Shown here in pieces: positions 47,369 through 56,230 of a stretch of DNA of 64,000 nucleotides. The notes under the pieces are model-generated. The model made no database searches and was not told the origin of the DNA. It saw nothing but the letters and a program-made list of their open reading frames with translations. The stretch is from the NCBI GenBank assembly GCA_031835245.1, contig JAVKOQ010000173.1, positions 1 to 64,000 of the forward strand, in the 5' to 3' direction. Position 1 is the stretch's first letter. Each line of letters begins with the position of its first letter. A program made the translations under genes and the position numbers. Source of the stretch: Balamuthia mandrillaris. Taxonomy: Eukaryota; Discosea; Longamoebia; Balamuthiidae.

Positions 47369-48467
47369 ATGAGCAGCAACACGGTGGTGTACGTGGGGCG
47401 TTTGTCCTCCAGGACGAGGCAACGCGACCTCGAGGATGCCTTCACAAAGTATGGCCGCTTGGTGCGGCTCGACATGAAGAACGGCTACGCCTTTGTCGAG
47501 TACGATGGTTTGTTGGCATTTTGTGTTTTTTTTTTTTTCGAATTTAAATTTCACTCGCCCATTCCAAATCTTTGATTTTTCGAAATAAAAATTTATTTTT
47601 TTTTTGTTTGTTTTTTGCTAACAACTCCTTTTAGATCACAGAGATGCGGAGGATGCCGTTCGTGCTATGGATGGCGTAGAAATTGATGGCGCTCGCATCT
47701 CTGTTGAGCCTTCTCATCGTGGCGAAGGAAAATGCTTCGCTTGTGGCAAAGAGGGACACTGGTTCGCCTTCCTCCTTCCTCCTTCTCCCCCACACGTTTT
47801 TTTCCGCATTGAACTTAGTATGTTTTTTTATCTAGGGCACGCGACTGCAGGGAAAGCAGGTCTCGTGGAGGCAGGGGTTGTTACATTTGTGGCGAACTCG
47901 GCCACTTTGCTCGTGAGTGCCGCGGTGGTCGTGGCGGTAGTCGTTACAGCGACCGCTATCACCCCTATCGCAGCCGCAGGAGGTCTAGATCCCGCTCTCG
48001 CTCTCCCCGCAGGTACCGAAGCCGGTCCAGATCTCCCAGAAGGTCCCGCTACAGCCGCTCTCGCTCTCGTTCTCCTCGCAGACGATCCTACTCTCGCTCT
48101 CCTAAACGCGACGCCCGTTCTCCCCGCCGCAGCCCTTCCTCTCGTTCTCCCTCCTCTCGTTCCAGGTCACCCTCTCACTCTCGTTCGCCATCGCCGCGCT
48201 CTCGCTCGGGTTCTCCAACCAGGAAAGGAAGCAGATCCCCAGCGAGGGATGTTTCCCCCAAGAAGGATAGGAGCGTGTCCCCGAACGCAGAGCGCACTGC
48301 CGATGCTGATGGTCGCCGTAGTGCTAGCGGCTCTCCCAAACGGGACGGGAGGTCTCTCTTTCTCCCTCTATCTTTTGTTGGGTTCTATTTATTAGTTTAC
48401 TGACTAGCCTTATCCGTTCCGTGACAGTGAATCGCCCCGTGGACGCAGCCCTTCCCACTCGGATTAA
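47369..48467 (+). CDS. SR splicing factor with RRM and two CCHC zinc knuckles, RS2Z-like (273 aa)
   Basis: Four exons: 47369-47507, 47635-47761, 47836-48351, 48428-48467. The RRM has RNP2 VVYVGRL and RNP1-like NGYAFVEYD, and RISVEPSH at its end. Two zinc knuckles follow, each C-x2-C-x4-H-x4-[15 protein letters not shown] (formed across intron 2) and [14 protein letters not shown]. The rest is a long Arg/Ser domain with repeated RSRSRSPRR and PSRS blocks and a final SPSHSD. The layout equals plant RS2Z proteins; human SRSF7 has one knuckle. SR proteins bind exonic enhancers and aid splice-site choice. Other ORFs across exon 3 in shifted frames were ignored. Confidence 0.92.
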
Positions 48468-49520
48468 CGAGGAGGAAGAGGAGGTTCTTTTTAACAAAAG
48501 AAATGCCGGAGAGATAAGCAAAAAAAAAAGCTTTTGGATGAACCAAGGAGCAGATCTGGCAGCATAAGGAGGAAGAGGAGGAGCTTTGGCATCATTGTGG
48601 TTCTTTTTCAAATCGTGTCAGTAAATCAGAGACTACTCGTCGTCGTCTTGGCTTCGTGTGGGGGGGAGGCAACCTCTGGAGGAGGCGCTGCTTTCGAACA
48701 AAATAACTGAGACTTAAGGGAGGGGCTTAGCTCTTGTGGTGGCAGCAAGAACAGCCAGTCAGGTGGCGCCCACTTTTAGTTTCCCCTCTCCCTCTTTTTC
48801 TCTCTATTTTCCCCTACCTCTTCCCTACTCGTCTTTTCAATGGAGGAGGGCGCCTTCTTTGCTGCCCTCCTTTCTCCTGCCTCTAATCTTTTTCGTCCTC
48901 TCTCTCCAAGTTCCATCTTTATGCTTAGTATGATTGAGAGGCGTTTGGCAGCAGCGGGGCTGGTAGCTGGTAGACGTGAGGTCAAGGGGGCAGCGGTGGT
49001 GGCTCTAATGGACATCGAAAGGCTGCTCTATCCGTTGTGGCGAAGGGAAGTTCCGATGCGAAGGGCGGGCCTTCTTTTGCTAGATGAGCCAGCGGCTCCT
49101 TGAGAGTGGGCAACCATGGCTGTGCATGTCCGCTGGCAGGGAAAAATACCAACAACAACAGAGAGAGAAAAAAAGGGGGGAGCTCTTGTTTCTGGGCACT
49201 GGGCAAAGCACTATGCAGATTGCTGTTTTAATGCGGAGGAGAAGGCTTCTCCTTTGGGGAAGAGATCCGCTCGCTGCTGACCTTTCTGATGGCAGTTCGC
49301 GTTAAAACTGTAATCTGCGTATTGCTTTGCGAGGAACGAAGAACAAGCAGAACAAGCAGAACAAGAACAAGGAAACACAAGCCGAAAGTAATCTAAAGTG
49401 ATCTAAATAATAAATAAGTTATTTTGTTTTAACAAAACAAAAATAAGGCTGTGTCCTCTCCATCACCGCCCTTTGCATTCGCTTATTCTTCGCTGTGTTC
49501 TTTGTCATTACCCTGTGCTG
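48468..49520. other. Region between SR-protein and TIM44 genes; one doubtful gene only
   Basis: About 1 kb. The doubtful small gene is listed separately (48626-49015). From 49016 to 49520 I see no convincing coding frame; AACAAGCAG units repeat at about 49344-49368. The ORFs in other frames are short and unlike protein. Confidence 0.45.
48626..49015 (-). CDS. Possible small hypothetical protein (114 aa)
   Basis: Two exons, 49015-48818 and 48772-48626, would join in phase but need a 45-base, purine-rich intron. The start MSIRATTAAPLTSRLPATSP is basic and free of acidic residues, like a mitochondrial presequence. A charged helix (ELGERGRKRLEAGERRAAKK) follows, then WAPPDWLFLLPPQELSPS and a Pro-rich end. 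No family is recognised. In favour: ATG start, long open stretch with protein-like content and matching phase. Against: a very short intron and no homologue known to me. Confidence 0.35.
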
Positions 49521-51377
49521 TTACCACCAAGTCTCCTCGGAGGAAAGGACCTCTAAGAGGTGGATTTGCCATGCTTGTTTCTCTTCGTTGAGAAGGAAGG
49601 CCATCCTCCAGATCTCCCTTCGCAGATCCTCCTGCTGTTTCGTTGTTTTAGTTCCGTCTTCTGTGGTTGTGGCGGGAGTGAAGTGTACGACAGTCATCTC
49701 CGCTTCACTGATGAGAAGTGGCACGTCCTCTGTCACTTCTCCTACCAACTGTTAGGCATCAATATTAGTTTTTGAATGAGAAGAACGACAAAAGAGAAAA
49801 AAAGTTCAGAATAGAAAAAAGACAAAAGCAAGGACAGAATGAAAGAGGGTACCTCGAGTTCGTTGACGCTAATGAGGCGACTATGGAATGGTTGGTTGTG
49901 AGTGATAATGGCTCGCAGGGCCTATGTTGAAAGAAGAGTAAGCAATCATAAAAGAAGAAGAGAAAGAAGAGAGAGGAGCGTACCTCTTCATGAAAGTACT
50001 TTTGCAACGCTTCCTGATCGTTATTCCTCATATGATCGAAGAAGTCAGGAAGGAACTTTTCCCTGAGGTGCCGCTTGAACTCAAGCGCAGAGAACTTAGG
50101 GTCAAGAGCGCTGGCCAAGGCAAAGGCTTTGGTGCTCGGGTTGCTGCTGTTGAGCAAGCTGCCCGCTCTCTTCATGTAATAGGCCATGGACTCTCCCATT
50201 TCGATCCCGCGCTGCACCAATGGATGGTCACTCTCCAGCACCTTCTCCTTTAGGTTGACAGCGGAGCGATAGGGCGTGCTGTTGCGCAGCGATTGAACCA
50301 TGTCCTGCCATCGCTTCTCTACAGCAGAGGTCACTGAGCTCTTCACTACCAAACCACCTTTGGCGCCTGCTGCATCTGTTCCTTCTCCTTCGTGTTTCGG
50401 TTGTTCCAAGAGGGGTATGTTCTTCTTGACGGTGTCCACACGACTGGCGAACATGTCCTGCGCGCTCTTGGCTGCCTTGAAGACTGCCGTCTCCTTAGCG
50501 CGTGTCTGCCACTCCTCCGTCTTCTTCTCTATACCCTCCCATCCTTCCTCCAGCCGCTGAAAGACCTGGTCGGTGGCCTCCTTGGTCTTGTCCAGTGCAA
50601 CATCTGCCTTGGTTGTCTTTTTGAAGCGATCCAGGGAACCACGTAGCGTTCCTCCCAAGGAGGAGAGGCCACCAGCCACTCGCTCCTTGCCGGCCGCCAT
50701 GCGAGTGAGCACCTTGTCCTTCATGCTCTGTACTGTCTTGTCTTTCAGGGAACTGACCGACTCCTTGGCCTTCTTCACGCCCTCGCTCTCCTTCAGACGT
50801 TCCAGCTCCTGGACGGACTCTTGCCATTCCTTGCTCTGCTCGGTGCGGTCCTTGAGCGACTTTTTGAACTCAGACCAGAGGCCCATGTTGCGCCGCTGCT
50901 GTTGAAGAGGGAACAACAAGAGGCCATCGAGTGAGGAGGCCATCACTCTTGTTCGCTGCCCAGAGGCTGGAGGAAACGGGTGAAGTGCTCTCCTGGGAAG
51001 TTGGTCCCACTGTTTCCGTTCTACAAAAAGGCAGTTCTTTTGTGATATAAAAAAGAAAAAAAAAAACAAATCAGATTGAATTCGGATTGAATAAAAAGAT
51101 AGGAAAAGGGAGAAAAAAAAACCTGTTGTGAAGTGGTAGTGGACAATAGGCGGGCGGTGCTTGGGGATGGGAGCGAAGGACGTAGCAGCCCTAGGCGGAG
51201 GTGTTGCGCAGTGGACGTGCCGAGCAGCGAAAGCGTGGGCGAAAAGGCTCCGCAGCTGGTGCCACTGCCGTTGCGAGAAAACGGAGCAACCCTCACGGCA
51301 GCCATGCCCCCCACACAAACGCTGTGTCCGCGGCCCATCAATTGCTGGCGTGCCTCGCTGACCGCTGCCCTTTGCAT
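49521..51377 (-). CDS. TIMM44: TIM44, mitochondrial import motor scaffold (525 aa)
   Basis: Four exons: 51377-51123, 51009-49984, 49921-49853, 49748-49521. The N-terminus is an Arg/Ser/Gly-rich presequence (MQRAAVSEARQQLMGRG). After MGLWSEFKKSLKDRTEQSKE comes a long charged helical region (SVQELERLKESEGVKKAKES), then a region with SDHPLVQRGIEMGESMAYYM. The C-terminal Tim44 domain starts at about LASALDPKFSALEFKRHLRE, with FLPDFFDHMRNNDQEALQKY and LLISEAEMTVVHFTP. Tim44 anchors mtHsp70 at the TIM23 channel, on the matrix side. The C-terminus is longer than a minimal domain and ends in SSEETWW. The first junction (acceptor AAACAG) was chosen by phase and Trp-Asp-Gln continuity. Confidence 0.9.
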
Positions 51378-51610
51378 CTTTCTTCTCTCTTTCTTTTTTT
51401 TCTTTTTTCGAAGAAACTTGTGCTGCACAAAAGGGTCAGCTTTTGACGTGAAATGGAGCAGCACGAAACGGATAGGAGAGAAGACAAAAGAGAGGACCTG
51501 AGATAGATCGATCATGATGACGTCATATGGCGAATGGAATAGACAAGAGCGAGGACGCGAGCAAGGAGAAGAGAACGCAATTTTTTTTGTAAAAAGAAAA
51601 AGAGAAAGAG

Positions 51611-52028
51611 ATGGAAAAAAGTGACAGCGTCGGCGAGGCTTTGGTGCGTTTGACGGAGGACGTTTGTGCGGCGCTGGGTGCTTCGCCTTGGTCCGAGGCC
51701 CAAGTTTTGCAAGCTTTGGAAGCTTTCAATTCTCACTTTCATGATCCGGGTACTGTTTTTGTTTGTAATCTTTTTCGTTTTTTTAATATCATGAATCGCG
51801 AACATCTCATCTTTTCATTCATGCAGCCTTGCGCGAGTTCACAAAGAGCCCTGAGGAGAAGAGCCAAAAGCAACGATTTGTGGAGGCGCTGCTCGGGTTG
51901 CTCGAGAACGAGGCGGAGAGGAGCCTCCCGGAGCAACTTGTGGCTGCGGCCTTGCGTGCCCTGTGCGTGATAGCACGAGAGAAGCAACCACCGGCAGCGC
52001 TAATTCAAGAAAACGTTTGTTCTTCTGT

Positions 52029-52069
<41 letters not shown>

Positions 52070-53515
52070 CTTGTTCTTGTTCTTGTTCTTGTTCTTGTTC
52101 TTCTTCTTCTTTCTTCTTCTTCCTCTCCTCTCTTCTTCTTAGATTGCTCATTACATGCCATCAGGTTGTTGAGCTGCTCCTGCGCAAAGCAAACTTAGTG
52201 GAACAGACCACACCGTACACTGCGGAAGTGCAAGAGGAGGCGACCAAGAGCCTTGTCAACATAGTCATCCTCAACAACTCTCTCAAAAGTCTTTTTTACA
52301 ACAGCGAACATACACCCGTCCAACGGCTAATCAAAAGACTCAAAGTAAGTCAATCCTATTGCTGATGCTTTTGTGCTTGTGCACTGTTGCTGACCGAGGG
52401 ATGAAAAAAACGTAATAAAGGAACAAGGAACAGACAAATGCTTTGCCACCGGCAGGTTGTTGCTTCATCTGGCGCTGGACCGACCTAAAGTTAAACAGCT
52501 CAACGAAATGGGAGCCGTGGACGTTGTAATTGACGTACGTTGTTATAACCACCATTTCTCTTCTCATCTAACCAACATACATGCAGTTATTGGAGCAAGT
52601 GGTATCTGGTGTGGAATCCAACGGGGCGCTTAAGCCAAAAGATATCGCGCTCGGGATGGACCTGCTCCGCATGCTATTTGCTCTCACTGTGTTTTTAGGT
52701 CCGTTGGAGACGCCTCCCAATCCACCTCCCACAGAAGAGGAGAAAGCACAATGGAAACGGTATTGTAGATGTTTTTGGCGAGTGCAGAGAGAAGGAAAAG
52801 CAATCGAAGAGGGAACGAATAGAAACGAGAGAAGCAAGAGCAACGTAGAAGAGCGAAGAGAGAACGAGAGAATTGAAAACGTGAGGACACTAACCAATTG
52901 GTGTGGATGTTAATCACAGCTTGGCACCGTTTATTCAAACGATAATGAATTTGCCAATGGAGCCCAGATACCACGAGTTGAAACACGCTGCTGTGAACTG
53001 TCTTATCAACACGCCACAAGGTTGCGCTGATTACTTTACCCTCAATGAACGTACATTTAAGTCCTTAACTCTATACCTCAAGGCTGAACTTGATCAAGAA
53101 GAGTACAAACTTCTCCTCTTTTTTTCCCCTCTTTTTGATGGATACTGACGTTCACTTAATGACGGTGATGACGATGATGCACAGTGAGACGCAAGTGGTG
53201 CCGATATTGATGGTGTTGTTGGCTGTGGTTACAGGCATACCAGTTGCCCGTGCCTACTGTTTGAACTTTTGCTTTCCGAATAAGCCTCCACCGATCGAGG
53301 GCGGAAAGCAAGCTGTTGAGTACGTCGTTTTCTTCTTCCTTCGTTTCACCTTTGGTTAGTATTAACAACAACATAAAGACCACCACCAAACTGGCAGGAA
53401 AATCCAGTCGGAAGCAAGCTCATCAAGTTGATCACTTCTTTCAACTCTGCTGTAAAACACTATGTCACCGAGTTCATCTTTGCCCTTTGTGGAAGTGATG
53501 GTTCGTCTGACCTTC

Positions 53516-53556
<41 letters not shown>

Positions 53557-53894
53557 AAGAATTCTGCTTAGTGGACGAGTTTGTGCGTTACGTTGGTTTT
53601 GGAAATGCATCAGCAATGATGGCCCAACGCGGTCTCTTCAAAGCATTTATGGGAGGAGGTGGCTCTCATGCTTCCTCTTCGTCCTCCTCCTCTCGTACTT
53701 CTTCCTCTCCTTTGCGTCCTGCATTTGCACGAAGAGCAGAGGAAGGAGAAGAGCCGGAAGAAGAAAAGGAGCGGCAGATGGCAGATCTAGCAGAACGGAT
53801 GCAACGTTTGATGGATGCTGGAGTTATCAAAGTCATCACAAAGGACGACAAGGACAAAGACAAAGACAAAGAAAAAGAGGATGATAACAAGTGA
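51611..53894 (+). CDS. RIC8: Ric-8 (synembryn), G-alpha chaperone/exchange factor (522 aa)
   Basis: Nine exons: 51611-51749, 51827-52014, 52165-52344, 52421-52534, 52587-52759, 52920-53102, 53185-53319, 53379-53500, 53560-53894. An all-helical armadillo-type protein. Characteristic parts: GRLLLHLALDRPKVKQL, the repeat PSDIALGMDLLRMLFALTV-like region, RYHELKHAAVNCLIN, IKLITSFNSAVKHYVTEFIF, ALC, and YVGFGNASAMMAQRG near the C-terminus (the GYGNAAG-type motif of Ric-8). A Ser-rich linker and a Lys/Asp-rich tail end it. Ric-8 folds and activates heterotrimeric G-alpha subunits; amoebae use it in chemotaxis. Exon 4 and 8 acceptors were set by frame. Confidence 0.88.
52027..52115 (+). repeat. (TTG)n then (TTC)n tract in Ric-8 intron 2
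   Basis: Fourteen or so TTG units pass into TTCTTG and TTC units. They lie in the 150-base intron 52015-52164. Confidence 0.9.
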
Positions 53895-54099
53895 AACCGT
53901 TTCAAGAAAGCAAGGAGTGAAAAGAGGTTTTTTAGCTCTTCCTTCCCTCCTCTTATATATTATTGTGATCACTTTTATCGTCAACAAAACATCTCTCTTC
54001 CCCCATGTGCAATAATAATAAATAAGAACGTAAAAATAATACATACAAAATATAAAACCGATTTGTATCTCTCATCTCAATCAGACTTGCTCAGCGTGA
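53895..54099. other. Short tail-to-tail gap between RIC8 and the Spo12-like gene
   Basis: About 205 bases, AT-rich (TTATATATTATTG and AATAATAATAAATAAG at about 53954 and 54012; the latter contains a possible polyadenylation signal for RIC8). No gene seen. Confidence 0.5.
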
Positions 54100-54404
54100 C
54101 TAGGAGGATAGAGGTTGGGTATTTTCTGCCTCGGCGAAAGGAAGGCGCTTTCCTTTGGAGTTGGCTCGTTTCCGCTGCAGGTGAGCCAGCTTCTTGGAGC
54201 AAGGCGAGACCACGTTCACATCCGTTGGGCTCATGTAGATCTCTTGTCTTTTGGTTTTCATATACACATATTTGTTTAAACAAAACAGACAAAAGGATTT
54301 AGAAGAGAAAAGCGAAGAAAATGAAGGAAGAGGAGGGGCAGGTACCTTTCAGCCATAAGGCGGTGTTTGTTGGTAGGAATGGGGGATGCAGTGGTAGTCT
54401 CCAT
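54100..54404 (-). CDS. Spo12-family small protein (68 aa)
   Basis: Two exons, 54404-54346 and 54247-54100, joined in phase across a GTACCT...AAAG intron; too small to appear as one long ORF. The core is MSPTDVNVVSPCSKKLAHLQ followed by a basic RKRANSKGK stretch, matching the Spo12 signature (SPTDxxxSPCxxKL). In yeasts Spo12/Wis3 is a nucleolar regulator of mitotic and meiotic exit (FEAR network). The N-terminus METTTASPIPTNKHRLMAE adds further Ser/Thr-Pro sites, fitting cyclin-dependent kinase control. Divergent from the PAS kinase, 385 bases apart. Confidence 0.65.
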
Positions 54405-54789
54405 GACAGCAAAAAAACAAGTATCTCCTCTCCCTGTACGCGTGTCTCTCGTAATGATAATATTGGTGTGCTTAAGTGCGCCTCAATAAAAAAAGTGGGT
54501 TGGTTTTTATAGTGGCAGAATAAAGGTGCGCTTTATTTCGCGCCAAGGGTAGGTCCGCGGTTGATAAAAATTGGCGGGAAATGAATGAGGGGTTGAATGC
54601 GATGTCTGTACATCACGACGACATGACATATTACTTTCGTGTCGATATTTATTTGGGGGTGATCAAAATGATTACCCCCTGTTTGATTTTTGGTTGGTGA
54701 TTTGAAATTGCAGGGTTCTTTTTGGCGGCTCTCCTGCGTCGGCAAGCAAGCCTTTTCAACTACAACAACAACAACCAACAAAGAAGAGC
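54405..54789. other. Divergent promoter region, Spo12-like / PAS kinase
   Basis: 385 bases. A weak inverted pattern with TCGCGCCAAG at about 54538 and ATTGGCGGGAAATGAA at about 54569 resembles E2F-type TTTSGCGC/GGCGGGAAA sites, which would suit a cell-cycle gene such as Spo12, but this is only a motif match by eye. No other gene seen. Confidence 0.35.
54572..54582 (+). promoter_or_regulatory. Possible E2F-like site GGCGGGAAA
   Basis: The string TTGGCGGGAAA occurs about 170 bases upstream of the Spo12-like start codon and about 210 bases upstream of the PAS kinase. It equals the textbook E2F/DP consensus (TTTSGCGGGAAA) over its core. A second, reversed GCGCCAA is at about 54540. The position and the cell-cycle role of Spo12 make it plausible, but a chance match cannot be ruled out. 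Confidence 0.3.
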
Positions 54790-56135
54790 ATGAAAGCCAG
54801 CAAGAACGTAGCAGAGAGGAAAGCGGTTCCTGCTTCAACCTCTTTATCCCGCCAAATGGGTGTCATGGCTGAAGGTTCAACTTTCCCTTCATTTCGCTTT
54901 TCTTTCTCTTTTTCTTTCTTTCTTGCTTTCTTTCTTTTAGAAAAAAAAAGAACCCTGATGATCTGATGAACTCGCAAAAAACAAAGGCATTATTACCATC
55001 AATACCAAAGGCATCATTTGCTCGGTCAACCAAAAGACTTTGCAAATCTTTGGCTACGACTCCCCCTCGGAGCTTCTCGGCAAGTCCGTCAACGCGCTCC
55101 TCCCTCAGCCTTACAGGGACCAGCATGACGCTCACATCGAACGCTACTTGAGCACCGGTGTTCCTACGGTACTCTTTTTTCTAAAACAAAAAAAAACCAG
55201 CAACAATCAGATGCGAAAGACTGATTATGTGTGATTACAAAAAAAAAGGTGATGGGCTCCAGCAGATTGGTTGAAGGGCTTCGCAAGAATGGTACACAGG
55301 TTACCATCCGCTTAGCTTTGAGGTGCTCTTTCGCCTTGTTGTTCTTCTTCGTTCATGTGCTTCCTTCTCCTTGTTGTAGTTCTCCTTGTTCTTGTCCTTC
55401 TCTTTCTTCTTCTTCTTCTTCTTCTTGTTCTTACTCTTGTTCTTCTTCGTGTTCTTGTTTTCCTTCTTCTTCTTGTTCTTCTTCGTGTTCTTGTTCTTCT
55501 TGTTCTTGTTCTTGTTCTTGTTCTTCTTCTTCTTCTTCTTCTTCTTCTTCTTCTTCTTCTTCTTCTTCTTCTTCTTCTTCTTCTTCTTCTTCTTCTTCTT
55601 CTTCTTCTTCTTCTTCTTTGCGCTTGTTCTTCTTTTTCTCGTGCTATTCTTCTGCTCAATACAAGTTGCGTTTCGTAGTGAACTTAAAATAGGAGAACAA
55701 GTGTACTTTTGTGGGTTGGTGGAGCCTGTCCAGGTTTCTCTTCTCTCTCTCTCTCTCTCTCTCTCTCGTTCTCATTTACAGTATCTTAAGTAGGTTGATT
55801 TTTTGTTTTAAAAAAAACAATAGAGGGCAATTGCAGAAATAACCATCAATACCGCTGGTATTATCTTGAAGGCCAACCCAGGTACCAAGGCTGTTTTCGA
55901 CTACCAACCTGCTGAACTCATAGGCAAAAACGTGAAGTGCGTTTCTTGGCTCTGTTTCAACTGTATTACAATGAACTGACCGCTATTTCTTCAAAAATAG
56001 CATTCTTATTGAGCCCTCTGCGGCCGCTCAACATGACAAGTATTTGGCAAAATATTCCGACAAAAATGGTTCCTTCATGCCCACTCCTATACTTTCTTTT
56101 CTTTTCTCTTTCTTTATTCTGACATATCTACTCTT

Positions 56136-56230
<95 letters not shown>

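Noticed and set aside
49495-49775. Plus-strand ORFs across the end of TIM44
   Set aside because: They are antisense shadows of the last TIM44 exon, which joins in phase with the preceding exons.
55312-55659. Minus-strand ORF that is almost pure arginine
   Set aside because: It is the reverse translation of the (TTC)n tract in intron 3 of the PAS kinase, with no other protein-like content.
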